From the NCBI RefSeq assembly GCF_029227915.1, contig NC_079887.1, positions 7,564,001 to 7,628,000 on the forward strand: a DNA stretch of 64,000 nucleotides, given 5' to 3'. The position numbers and the translations under genes were made by a program. How positions within the stretch are numbered: position 1 is the stretch's first letter; the number at the start of each line of letters is the position of its first letter. Below, in pieces: positions 11,538 through 24,000 of the stretch. This DNA comes from Hydractinia symbiolongicarpus (Eukaryota > Cnidaria > Hydrozoa > Anthoathecata > Hydractiniidae). Under the pieces are notes generated by a model that was not told where the DNA came from, made no database searches, and saw nothing but the letters and a program-made list of their open reading frames with translations.

Positions 11538-12806
11538 CTATGTCAATGTTATTTTTCTTTGCTTGAAACATGTGTGTTTTTGAAATTCCTTTCTGGTAAT
11601 GAAAATAACAAATGGATTTATTAATGATAATATCGTGGTACCCAGTGTACTATACAAGTAAGCATAATTCATTATCTGCTCATTATAACCCAACTTTGCC
11701 ATAACTCGGATAACTAGAAATGGCGACCAAAATATGAAAAGTAGAATGATCATAGATAAAGTTGAAATATAAATTCGATATTTAAATTTAAAATGAGACA
11801 ATGAACTTTTTAAATCTTTTTCTTTACGTTTTGATTTAACTCTTTTAAAAGATCTTCGCAAAATATTTCCACCTGTCTTGATTTTTTTAGCGTTGATAAT
11901 ATCATATTCCTCTTGAACAGAAGGTGCTACTTTAAAACTTGATACGCCGGTACTCACCCTCTCCATTATGTTACGTGACTCATTTTGCGAATCGACTTGA
12001 ATATGAATTGGATGTACCTTCCTGACTCGGTTATTTTGGACACCAGTGAACGATCTTGTCCAAACCGGACCCCCTGTTGCAGAGTATTTCATAATGCCTG
12101 AGAAAGAACTACTTTGTTGGTCACGCGTCAAAGCTGCGCTAATTTTTTTATATTGATTTTTAGCTACTAAAAACACAATTATATTGCACAGTGTGATTGC
12201 CAACAATGGAAGTACGACATCAACAGCAATGATATAGCTTGAATAAACAGAGTTCATATTGTTAGTTCGAAAGACACACACTAATCCTTGAACATTATCG
12301 TTTTCAATGTATCCCTTCATGATCGTAGCAGGCAACATCGTTAGAATAACTTGTATAAGAAGGCACAGGTTTAAAATACATCCTTTTTCGCTTGTGATAT
12401 ATTTACAATACAAATACGGTTTTGTTATCGCTAAGCAACGGTCCAAGCTTAACGCTGCCAACGCAGATACAGTTAGCATTCCAGCCGAATAAGTAACAGT
12501 TAAAAAGCCTTTGCATAGCATGCCACTTTGCAAAACATCCGAATTAGGTATAACATTCAAACTGAATATAAAAAATGGGGCTGAAAAAAAAATGGGACAT
12601 GTTAGAAAATCTGTAAATGCTAATGTCACTATATACTGATTTAAAGTCAGCTGATGCAATTGTTTATTTTGAAGAATAATTATCAAGATCATAAGGTTTG
12701 CTGGCACACCAAATGCAGCGATAATACTGTACGCGATAGTTAATAATACTCGATGAATATGTGGTATGAGAACAACGTTATTTACAATCTGTGTTATATT
12801 TGACAT
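11538..12806 (-). CDS. Rhodopsin-like (class A) G-protein-coupled receptor, single exon
   Basis: The 422-residue protein has seven hydrophobic segments with class A landmarks: GVPANL in TM1, LAFTDF in TM2, a Cys before TM3 (MLCKG), DRC in place of DRY at the end of TM3, a Cys in extracellular loop 2 (GLVCVF), FWSPF in TM6 and NPFVIF in TM7 (an NPxxY variant). Intracellular loop 3 is long, roughly 120 residues, and rich in Lys, Arg and Ser. The start is the ATG at 12804-12806; the open frame extends eight codons upstream without an ATG. An NIT sequon near the N terminus suggests an extracellular glycosylated end. It should sit in the plasma membrane and couple to G proteins. The ligand is unknown; there is no opsin-type retinal Lys in TM7. 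Confidence 0.88.
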   Translation of the reverse strand: MSNITQIVNNVVLIPHIHRVLLTIAYSIIAAFGVPANLMILIIILQNKQLHQLTLNQYIVTLAFTDFLTCPIFFSAPFFIFSLNVIPNSDVLQSGMLCKGFLTVTYSAGMLTVSALAALSLDRCLAITKPYLYCKYITSEKGCILNLCLLIQVILTMLPATIMKGYIENDNVQGLVCVFRTNNMNSVYSSYIIAVDVVLPLLAITLCNIIVFLVAKNQYKKISAALTRDQQSSSFSGIMKYSATGGPVWTRSFTGVQNNRVRKVHPIHIQVDSQNESRNIMERVSTGVSSFKVAPSVQEEYDIINAKKIKTGGNILRRSFKRVKSKRKEKDLKSSLSHFKFKYRIYISTLSMIILLFIFWSPFLVIRVMAKLGYNEQIMNYAYLYSTLGTTILSLINPFVIFITRKEFQKHTCFKQRKITLT

Positions 12807-13624
12807 TTCTTCTTCTTTTTTAATGAACAAGAATTGAAGACTTGTACAAATTGATAATCTTTTAACTGGTTAAGGATTACAAGGACAATCTTGTGAAAAT
12901 TAAAATTATGATTTTAGATATAATTTGCTCCTATTTCTTTGAAGTCTGTATCTTGTTCTACAAAAATCATCATAAATGGTTAGAAGGCAGGTGAAGGTGT
13001 TTTCATCACCTAACTGATTATGGTTTCTTACTTTATATACAATGAAATATTTGGCTGCTAAGATTTTAATATGCATAATATTATCTTTGTGATCGTTTGT
13101 CAAATTAAAATAATTTACATCTAAGGGTCTCTATCGCAAAGAAATTAAAAATATTGCCTCTTGATCAGAATTTTGGTACAAATCAAGAAGAACAGTAAAA
13201 AATAGAAAATCAATAATCAAATCTTGAATTTTTACGGGAGAGCGTAACGTATCCTGTTTTAATTACAGCTGCGACTCCTCCTCCTACTACTACTACTCCG
13301 CGGTTTTCGACAGCCGGTCGGGCGCACTTATGCGGGCTTTGAAACCATTAGTAGCTAAAGTTTGTGCGGCTTTGAAATCTCACGAAATCTTGGAAATCCT
13401 TGCTGATTTTTTAATTATTCTATGCAACGTATTTTCTCTCAATTCATTTAAAGATTGTGAGAATCTTATTCTGTTTTTATTTTGCTTAGATATTGACATA
13501 TCTGGGAACAGTATTTGTCTTAGACAAGTACTTTAAAGCTCAGATAAGGACTATCTGGGGACAGTGCTTTTCTCAGGACGGTTAAGTACTTTACAAAATA
13601 AAACAAGCTCAAACAAGTAAAATC
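12807..13624. other. Intergenic region upstream of the GPCR
   Basis: No gene is seen. It contains a short CTCCTACTACTACTACT run at about 13277-13293. It likely includes the GPCR promoter and 5' UTR on the minus strand, though no clear TATA or initiator element could be assigned. Confidence 0.3.
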
Positions 13625-16600
13625 ATGTCAACAGAAACAAATATTTTGAAGTCTGTACAAGGCTCCTTTATTCAAGGAAATGAGAGATTTGGATTAACAA
13701 CTGGTAGACAGTGTACATGTAATGCGTTATCTTCACATTGATAAAAAGTCAAGGTACGTGGAATTATAGAGATATGGATTTATTCTTGAAAATGGTGGCG
13801 CCATTTATAAAAGTTAGAGTATTGGTGGATATGTAGCAATGGATCAATTGCCACAACAATTTTCATTTAAAAACTACTCGCAATTTAAAGCCATTTTTCA
13901 AAATTATAGTGTTTTTCCAGTTTATTTGAATAACATGCATTTATATTTTTTGTTAGACGATACTTCTATAGATACTTCAGGTTTTTTATTTACATTAAGA
14001 GGTTTGACAATGTCAGTTACTTGGACAAGTAGACATTACTTTTTGTTTGATTCTCACAGTCGTGACGTTAATCGGAAAATTTTTCCTGGTGGATTTTCAG
14101 TTTTACTTAAATTTTCTCTTCGGAAATCTTTAGAAAGACATATTCTGGAAACTTATTTTAAGGACACAATTGAGGAATATGTATGTTTAGCAGTTCAATA
14201 TGTGAAAATTGAAATGCAAAATGCTCCTAATTGTGATGCTAAATCTACTTACATGCTTGAAGCTGAAAATCAAAGGAAAAATTCTGAAATTGAAAAAGAA
14301 AAATGTCGTAAACGTAAACAGTCTGAAACTGAAAAAAAAGTAGAAAACGTCAACAGACAGAAACTCAAAAAAAAAAATGTAGAAAACGTAAACAGTCTAA
14401 AACTGAAAAAAGAAAAAAAGTAGAAAACACAAACAGACTGAAACTGAAAAAGAAAAAGTAGAAAACGTAAACAGACTGAAACTGAAAAAGAAAAAAGTAG
14501 AAAACGTAAACAGACTGAAACTGAAAAAAAAGCAGAAAACGTCAACAGACTGAAACTCAAAAAGAAAAAGTAGAAACCATAAACAGACTGAAACTGAAAA
14601 AAAAGTAGAAAACGTCAACAGACTGAAACTGAAAAAGAAAAAAGTAGAAAAAGTCAACAGACTGAAACTGAAAAAGAAAAAAGTAGAAAACGTAAACAGT
14701 CTAAAACTGAAAAAAGAAAAAAAGTAGAAAACACAAACAGACTGAAACTGAAAAAGAAAAAGTAGAAAACGTCAACAGACTGAAACTGAAAAAGAAAAAA
14801 GTAGAAAACGTAAACAGACTGAAACTGAAAAAAAAGCAGAAAACGTCAACAGACTGAAACTCAAAAAGAAAAAGTAGAAACCATAAACAGACTGAAACTG
14901 AAAAAGAAAAAAGTAGAAAACGTCAACAGACTGAAACTCAAAAAGAAAAAGTAGAAACCATAAACAGACTGAAACTGAAAAAGAAAAAAGTAGAAAACGT
15001 AAACAGACTGAAACTCAAAAAGAAAAAAGTAGAAAACGTAAACAGTCTGAAACTGAAACTGAAAAAAAAGTAGAAAACGTCAACAGACTGAAACTCAAAA
15101 AAAAAAAAAGTAGAAAACACAAACAGACTGAAACTGAAAAAGAAAAAAGTAGAAAACGTCAACAGACTGAAACTGAAAAAGAAAAAAGTAGAAAACGTAA
15201 ACAGTCTAAAACTGAAAAAAGAAAAAAAGTAGAAAACACAAACAGACTGAAACTGAAAAAGAAAAAGTAGAAAACGTCAACAGACTGAAACTGAAAAAGA
15301 AAAAAGTAGAAAACGTCAACAGACTGAAACTGAAAAAGAAAAAAGTAGAAAACGTAAACAGTCTAAAACTGAAAAAAGAAAAAAAGTAGAAAACACAAAC
15401 AGACTGAAACTGAAAAAGAAAAAGTAGAAAACGTCAACAGACTGAAACTGAAAAAAAAGTAGAAAACGTCAACAGACTGAAACTGAAAAAGAAAAAAGTA
15501 GAAAACGTAAACAGTCTAAAACTGAAAAAAGAAAAAAAGTAGAAAACACAAACAGACTGAAACTGAAAAAGAAAAAGTAGAAAACGTCAACAGACTGAAA
15601 CTCAAAAAAAAATGTAGAAAACGTAAACAGTCTAAAACTGAAAAAAGAAAAAAAGTAGAAAACACAAACAGACTGAAACTGAAAAAGAAAAAAGTAGAAA
15701 ACGTAAACAGACAGAAACTCAAAAAAAAATGTAGAAAACGTAAACAGTCTAAAACTGAAAAAAGAAAAAAAGTAGAAAACACAAACAGACTGAAACTGAA
15801 AAAGAAAAAAGTAGAAAACGTAAACAGACTGAAACTGAAAAAGAAAAAAGTAGAAAACGTAAACAGACTGAAATTAGAAATAAAAAATCTCTAGTACTTA
15901 AGATATCCAAAAATTTGAATTCTCCAAGAGTATTTGTGTTTAAAAAAGCTATCACTGAGGGACCGTACTATATTTGTATTGTCTGTCATAGATGTCTTTA
16001 CAAAAAATCTGTAAAAAAATTATGACAACACATTACAACGTTTCCTGTGATTTTTTTCATGAAATTGAAAGTTTTGATGGGTATAAATATATTTGTATTA
16101 CTTGTGATGAGCATCTCGAAAAAAATGAAATCCTCCACAGATCCTCCACAAGCTGTAACCAAAAAATTAATATTAGATCCAATCCCAAGTGTAGTAGAAA
16201 CATTGAATCGTTTAGAAAAAACCTTGATCTCTAAAAGAATTTTGTTAAAAAAGATAACAGTCATGCCTAAACGCTAACAACCAAAAATAAGAGGTGCTGT
16301 GTGTAATATTCCAGTTCAAGCAGATGCTATTTTTAATGTTTTACCTAGACCTACTGAAGATGATGGTGTTGTGCTAGTCAAGTTAAAAAGAAAAATAGAG
16401 TTTAAAGGACATGATTATTTTGAAAGTGTTTGCCCAAGTTTCGTTGAAATTGCATCTAAAGCAACATAATCCATTTTACTCTGATATTCTTATTGATTTA
16501 GATAATATTAATCGAGATCTTCTTTGTTTATCTGATATTGAAAGTATCATAGAAAAAGATGAATTTAAAATAGCTGTGAAGAATGAAAACGATGAACATT

Positions 16601-17276
16601 AAGGTAGCAATCCCTTAGATTTGGAACGAACGAATAGTGATGAAATGTGTGTCATTCTAAGTATTTATAATGATTCACAAAATGTGCTAGATGTCGCTCC
16701 AGGTCAAAATAAAACCCCTGAATCTTTTTTCAATGACCAATTTTGCGAAGAACAAGCTTTCCCTTTTCTCTTACCAAAAGGTAGATTTGGTTATCAAGTA
16801 ACAAAAGAAGTTTTACTATCCCCTGTCAAATATTTCAATCAACGACTGCTTAATTATACTCAGAGGTTTTCCTCAAATGGTGATTATGTCTTTTTCGCTC
16901 ATTATATTATGCAACAACTTAATTTATCTAATCAGATTAAAATAGCTACAACTAAAGTAAAGGGTAGTTTGAATGCTGGTCAGCTAAATAACAACTTAAA
17001 GGAAACTATTAGATCAATTGTATGTGAAGATAAAGATTACTCTTTTATGAAAGCAGTGAAAGGTACTCCTGCATACTGGAAAATTTTTTTACATGATGTT
17101 CTTGCGATGGTAACACAACTAGGACTACCAACATTTTTTCTAACATTGTCTTCTGCTGATTTGCAATGGAAAGAATTCATTTTGATTATAGCTAGATTGA
17201 ACGTAGTAAACACATTTAAGCGCGTATTACTTAAAAAAAAATTAAAAATTAAATTCGATAAGAGTGTTAACTTCAA
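13625..17276 (+). pseudogene. Decayed Helitron polyprotein (C76-like protease, repeat linker, DUF6570-like, Helitron_like_N)
   Basis: Pieces of one large Helitron-type polyprotein lie in order on the plus strand. First (13625-14265) is a cysteine-protease-like module with GRQCTCNAL and the DSHSRD box, resembling peptidase C76-like domains carried by some Helitrons. A charged linker follows. Next (about 15890-16330) is a zinc-knuckle module matching DUF6570, with GPYYICIVCHRCLY, ICITC and TLISKRI. Last (about 16340-17270) is the start of the Helitron helicase-like N domain, with GTPAYWK and QLGLPTFFLTLSSADLQW. The HUH nuclease and Pif1 helicase parts are absent. Stops at 13739, near 13768 and 13810, at 14421 and between later frames show it is dead. 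Family assignment rests on remembered motifs. Confidence 0.82.
14280..15890 (+). repeat. 13-codon (39-bp) tandem repeat expanding the Helitron linker
   Basis: The consensus unit encodes SRKRKQTETEKEK (AGT AGA AAA CGT AAA CAG ACT GAA ...). About 40 units are present, many shortened by one or a few bases, so the reading frame drifts and stops appear. Neighbouring blocks of several units recur as larger repeats, for example the run passing through GTAAACAGTCTAAAACTG. The first units still lie in frame after the protease module, so the array grew inside coding sequence. Confidence 0.9.
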
Positions 17277-17280
17277 ATAG

Positions 17281-18840
17281 GATACTGATTTTTAAAAGAG
17301 CTATCGAAATTATTATTGACAGCATCATCTATAATCGAACGATAAAAATAAAGTTAATTGTTCGAATGACGTTTGATTAGTGTTTTTATCGCTTATACTG
17401 TTTTTAACATGTAGAATTGCGTGGAACCCAAAGCAAACAACATTTAGCGTTGATGCCATTATTTAAATCAAATAAACAAAGAAATGTTATGTTTTATTTT
17501 TTGTTTAAATCAGGACAATGAATAGTTATTTTAAAAATTCTCATTAACTCATAATCAAAATATTCGATAAACGCAGAATATCAAAAGCAATTCACCACGA
17601 ATTTAAAGCAAAGAAGATCCATTTTCCGACTTAGACTAAGCAAGTATCTTGCATTCTACGCGATAATTTATTTTGGATGTATCATGAACAAAGCTTTTTG
17701 ACAAATATTTCTGTTTTATTTTGATACCATCATAAGATTAGTTTTGTTGAGCTTGAAACTTGTCTGAAATGTTGTCCGAGACACAATCTGAAACCGTTAA
17801 GGTAATGTTCGAAAATTAATGTCTAAAATTGTACGGTCCGAAATTTTTCGGAGTTCATGTTTCATTACTTGACAATTCTAAGTTTAACTTTATTTCTTTT
17901 TTGTATGAAAATATTTCAAAAATTTATCATACACGCGTAGAATCATGTACTTTTTACATACGGTTACAAAAATATTGGGGTTTAAAATCTCTATTTTTAT
18001 TATTAACGGATACTGACCGGTTTTGATGTTGTACTGTAAAACACAAAGCCCGAGGTCAAACATACAGACCGAGCTTGCGAGGCCTGTACCCTTGACCGAT
18101 CCTTTAAATCCTTTAAAAACGAAGTTACATGCAAGCGACAGCCTATTCAGAAAACAGTAAATGAAAAAAAATGGCAAAAAACAGGAATGATTTTCAAAAC
18201 TTTATTCTAAAAATCAAAATTTTAAAAGATCACTAGACTTCTCCGTTTATAATTGAGACTTTGGTTTCTAAACCCTATCAATAAATATTTTTTGTGCCTA
18301 TATCCGAACTAATAATACAACAAAATAAGTATTTATCAAAACATATACCTTGAAACGTTTCCACTGCCTTTTCCGATCTATTACGTTATTCTTACACAGT
18401 CTTTTTCTCGTTCCTTTCTTGATTCTTTTTTATAATATTTCCATTTATAAATACAACCTTATTTATTATAATTAATAATTATTAAGGAGAGTCACAATCT
18501 ATTAATTTTGTGTCAGGAGGATGGTATATATCGTGAAAAATTAAATAAAGCAGGTAATTGCCCATGTTGGCTATCGAGTCACACGAGGATGTGCATTCTG
18601 CTCTCCAGAGCTCTTTGAGACAGACAAAGATCTAGGGACGAGAATGAAGGATATTTTATAACGCAGAAATATAAATACATAACTTACATGTAAATCATGA
18701 TAAAATATACGTTCGAACAAATATATATAGTATTCACAATAACAATATTAGGATGAATACGGAATGTGTGGTATGAATTGCAAATATTAACAGGTCAGAT
18801 CAGGTTATGTTAAACATTACAATTTTTGTGCAGAAATACT
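17281..18840. other. Intergenic, remnants only
   Basis: No gene is recognised. About 18030-18090 carries GACCGAGCTTGCGAGGCC with CCCGAGGTC, the same motifs as the short inverted-repeat element at 40770-40903, so it is probably a degraded relative. Confidence 0.35.
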
Positions 18841-18844
18841 AACA

Positions 18845-19160
18845 GGAGAGACAGTGTCTTCGGTTGGTGCAGAAGTAGAGGTGCTAACGATGGTTGATGA
18901 TGGGGTAATGACTGATGTTGTGGTACTTGATTAAGGCGTTACTGCAGTAAACTTCACATTTTCAGTTTCTGAGTTCTTTTTTCGTCGACATCAACCTGCG
19001 TATTCAGCATGAGTTGCTTTATTTTATCAGGCTCTTTTTGACATCTTTCCAAAGGATCGACACTTTCCTGTCAATAACATCATAAGGAACTCCTTCCTGT
19101 AGTTTACCAAAAAGATTACGAAATAATTGATACTTAGTAGGGTTGTTTTTGAAGGCATTT
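18845..19160 (-). pseudogene. Unidentified degenerate coding fragment
   Basis: Reading the minus strand, about 47 codons starting near 19160 give a complex, coding-like stretch (KYQLFRNLFGKLQEG, then VSILWKDVKKS) ending in a stop. The reading continues in other frames as IKQLMLNTQVDVDEK and a Ser/Thr-rich tail. The frame breaks suggest a decayed gene or transposon protein. No family was recognised. Confidence 0.35.
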
Positions 19161-21057
19161 TAAAATATCAAACTACAATAATTACTCGTATAACTTGATC
19201 CATTGAAAATTAATCAACACTGATTTACAAATACGATCTCAATGTAAACAAGAGAAAATAGAATGTTTGATTTTAATGTTTGAAAATATAAACACTGCAG
19301 TAGATTCGCTTCCTCGTCTATCATTTTCTACTTTGGTGCGAAGGTTGCTTCCTTTATTTTCACTGTTTTTAAAATTGTTTTCAGAAAAAGAATATACGAT
19401 GGACGTCCAAGAAGACAGCAACCCCTTCTACTTAAAAACCAAGTGATTTTTCAAAAGTGTAGTTTTAGTCAAACCAGCTAAATGCATCTTCCAATTTTGA
19501 GCAACTGATGTGACTACTTAACAACAGGCTAAAGTTTTGTTGGTATGTCATGTACACATCACACTTGTGCATAATTTAGTCACACCAGTCACATGTAAGC
19601 CAGGTAGAGAAATGTCAGGTTTTAAACAAAATTTGCGTAAAACACCACAAAAAAGATTTTCAGCTAAAAATATATGAACCAAAGAAACATTTTTGTAATT
19701 AGGGGTAATTCAATAATGAAGTAAAACCTCAGGGGTGTGGGAATGATCATTCTTGTTACACACTCTTACAACGATTTAGGGATTGAGGAAAGTGGAGGGA
19801 GAGTTTTTTTTAAAAATAACAGAAAATTTGTATATATTACGGATATTTTAAGTTATTTTAGCGTATGATCTACATCTTGAATTTGTTTCTTGCCTCTGGA
19901 TTTACGCAAAAGTACTTATAATGTCATCTTGTGTGCTAAATAAATGGCCCTGTTATAAAGCACTAGTTTGCCTGATTACCATGAAAATAAATATGGCACT
20001 ATGGAAATGAATAGACAAGGTCTTTATACGTAACAAGAGGTTGAGTGGTATATCTAGATTTGTGGTAAAATATGGCTAATATGGGTGTTAATAATAAACA
20101 TAACATAATTAATGAATAACCCCCTTTCTTTTGGCTTGGTTTTAGTTTTGTTTCCTTATTGAATATATAACTAGCTAGATGCCAACACTTTCCCCGAAGA
20201 GGTACTAGAGATTTGTAAAACATAAAAGCTAGCTAGCCAGCTAAATTGAGTCTAGGTTGTCTTGTATTAGTGTATCTTTCAAGAGTTGAAAAACATAAAA
20301 AACCAAAAGACTTCGTCCCTGCCATGTGGTAGGAAAAACGAGGACTCGATCAAGTTGTTTTTACTAGCCGCAGAAACTGCAACAGCGAGACAAACTCGTT
20401 AATTATTTATAGTAAGCAATATACTGGTTATGAAAAGCAAAGCAGGGTCTTGTTTAGCCGTCAAGTATACGCTAGCGGGTTTTGCATAAGCAACAAGCCC
20501 TGGCGGCGAGAATCGTGGCTGCTACCTAGATTCATTTTCTTGTACATAAGCGCAACATAACATAATATAATGCATTTTATAATTGAATTGAACATTTTCC
20601 AATAAAACCCTTTCAACTTCAATGAATGCTCTGTTACATTAAAAAGCTGTATTTTATTTTTATTGCGGCTACCGACGGACTTTTTATGAACGTTTACCTG
20701 ACAAAGGAGAATCACTTAATAACAGGGCTTATTTGCTTCTAAACTGAACAACGCTTTCTGACAGATGCAACAATACGCTGTGATCACGGTTTATCTTGTA
20801 AGAATCATTGGACGCAAAAAACGATATGCTATAGGTGTGTTTTATTACGTAAAAAAGAGAAATTACATGCATAAATAAATTACTATATATGTCATAAATA
20901 ATTAACACAACAATAAAGAAATTAGAGAAGTGAGAGTGATCAGCTTCAGGATATATGTTTTGGGTATCTGTAAGTTGGAATTACAAAAATAATCCATAAT
21001 AGGTTATGAAAACTCTCTGTGTGCCAAAATCAACTATAAACTAAAAATATAAGAATG
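19161..21057. other. Intergenic, no recognised gene
   Basis: AT-rich sequence with short open frames that look random. The part next to 21057 should hold the 3' UTR of the TRIM gene on the minus strand. Confidence 0.3.
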
Positions 21058-24000
21058 TTACTGTTGAAAAATTTCTTCCTTAGTAGAAAACATGGCATCG
21101 CTGCAGGCTATATCGGAGTTTTGATCAGATGACATTGAACATGAATCATTTATCGTTTCCATAATCAATTTCACGACGTCTTCGTTTATGATGATATCTT
21201 GTTTGACCATAGTTATCCCTGCAAAGAATCTAGGGGCTGGTGAGGGTGGGACAACCGATGGTGGTGGACTTGTTTTTGGATCAAGCTTATTATCTGCTTC
21301 TAATTTGTGCTGTGTCTCTTGTTGGCCCTTTTCTTCTCCGTCGTCCGGAAGAATTGACACGTCGCTATTAGACGTATACCCTGATGTATCGTCTCCACTT
21401 TCTGACGGAGGTGAAGATGGAGGGACAGGAAAATTTATTTCTGATATATCAAATGACGTCGATTGATTTAATAACGTCTTGATTGGGGGCGGGCTGGTAA
21501 CTAGCGGTGGTGTTGAAATAGGTTCTGAAGTAACGACGGGTGGACTTGTTGGAATAGGAGGAGGTGTGCTAGCACGGACTGTTGTGGCTGGTGGTGGCGG
21601 CGGTGGAACTCGTGGAGGCTGCCTTAACCTTTTGGAGGACTGATTTTTTTTTCGAGGACTAACAAAAATCTGCGGTTGCGACTTGGAGCGAATGAGTGGT
21701 GGTAATTCAACAGGTGGTTGTGGAGGAGCAGATGTAGGTTTATTCGGTATGGATTGTCTTCTTTTGTGGAGTGATCTTGATGAGTTGACTCTTGCAGGAG
21801 GTGGTCTTGGTGGTGGCACTTTCTTTAAATGACGTGGTCTGTTTCTTGCTCGTTCTTCTTGGCTTAATTCTACTGCATCTTTTTTATATTTTTGCTCATG
21901 AAAGTCCCAAACTTCAGTTTGAATTTGCTTTGATGTATCAATATCTGGGGTCATCTCATCAGGTATTATCTTCCTGGTAAGTTGCTCTCCATTATGTACT
22001 ACACTATTTAAATGACACGACTCTGTACTTCTTTTTTTGTTGTTAGCATCAGAAGTCGACACAGTGTTTTCCTGCGTTTTTACTTTTACTTTCTCTTGTT
22101 GTTGTTGTTTGGAAAGGCTTTTTGAGCTTTCCATGTTGTGCTTTTTAAGAGAACTGTGTGGACTGAATGGCTCTTTCTTCTCCGTTTTACTTTCCGTCTC
22201 CAATCCAAGAATTTGAGGTTGAGCGGATAATCGTCGCTTTCCTTTAGCATTTGGATTCGCAGAAACAACTGACTTCTTCTGAATTTTTTCTGCTTCAAGT
22301 AAAGCCTTTGGCTTCATAAAAGTCATCACGGTTATTTCTTCAAGCTGTCTTCTTAGGTTTTTAAATATGTCCATGATTTCTGCATTGCATTTATTGGTCA
22401 TGACAGCGTTGGTAAAGGCAATCCAGTCATCTAACATTTGACTGTTTTCCTGAGCTTTCTTGATTGCTTTCAGTCCTTCGTCATATTTTTTGTTTACAGC
22501 TTTAATCAATAAGTTCTTCTTCGTATTAAGCAACTCATGTATTTTATTAAATGTTTCTTCCAGTAAAATTATTGAATTCTCTTTTGCTACTTTTATGTTC
22601 TGCATAATACCTTCTGCTTCTTTTATTGATTTATTAACCGCCTTCTTTTTCTTTGTTGCACTTTGAAGAAGCAACTTTAGGTTTTCTTTATTACCAGAGG
22701 TAATTTCTTCAAGCAACTCGAAATTATGTCCACTATGTTTTTTGCTGACAGTGCAATCATGACAAATCGTATAGGAGCAACTGTTACAATAAAACTTTAA
22801 CGTCTCATTATGTTCGGGGCATTGCTTAATTCTTCCTTGAGACATATCATCTCTTGATATCTCATCTAGTGGTTGGATTGCATGAGTTTTAAATTTTAAA
22901 CTCCTTTTATGATAGCCTGTGCACACGTCACATAAACGTTCATAACAATCACAACAGAAATTAACTGCTTCATCTTGGTCACATTCATTACAAGTTAGAC
23001 CACCCTCTGATCTTAACGATATGACTTCCATAGCTCCAATAATGTTCTTGACTATTAGGTTCATTGTGAGGCTTTCTGTTCCATTTGCAGTCTAAAGAAG
23101 AAGAATATAAAAATAACCTTTGCTTCACAGTAGTAGAAATGTTTGAGAAAAATCTATCATCAATTTTTACTTCAAATAACATTGCAATTTTAGTACTGAA
23201 TTAACCTGCTATTAAAAAACAGATAAATTTAGAAAAGGTAATATTTGTATTTATATATATCATTGCATTTTGCTGCGCTATTGGGCCAGTTTTTGATCGG
23301 TTTCCCTTACAGTCCAAAGAATTTTTAAATTTATACAGTTGTAATTAGTATATTTCAGAAGATTCCTAACTATCCGTAAAAAATGAATCCGTTTAACTGC
23401 TATTTGAACAAAATGAATTCGGACGTACGTTTTATGGTGTAAATTATACACTAATGGAAGCAAATTTTTCCTCGCAAGGATGATATCATTATATTTTAAA
23501 ACAAAGATGACATCTAAAAATGTAATGTCATGATCCATAGTTCCGTACCATTGACAGGAGTTTAATGATTATTTTTAAGGACAACATTGTTATAAAATAT
23601 TTACAAAATTCACTAAACAAGTAAACTTGTTCAATAAACAAGTAAACTTGTTTAGTGGAGAAATTTTGTATTCCTAGGCCAACACAATCGCAGTGTATAC
23701 CCGACATACGTTATTAAATTTTGAAAGATGGAGAGTTTTTTAATGGTTCGACGTTGATTTTTTATTTTTAAAAAAACACATATTACAGAAAGGCAGTTCT
23801 CTCCTTAATATAATGGATACTTATCAGTCAAACCGTACAGAAAATAAATTATTATGTAAAATTGAAGCAGGCTAAAATTAGATATTATGTAGCAGAGAAA
23901 CGCAAGGTTAGGATACAGATGTCAATTTTCTCATACCTTAGTGATGTGTCTGCAAACTGGACATGTGATTTCTCCTGTATCATATGCAATCAATGGTTTA

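Noticed and set aside
14280-15890. CRISPR-like regular repeats
   Set aside because: There are no unique spacers; units abut each other and encode a protein linker. The DNA is also clearly eukaryotic.
14270-15955. Several minus-strand open frames rich in Phe, Ser and Leu
   Set aside because: They are antisense readings of the Helitron linker array; the coding sense is the plus strand.
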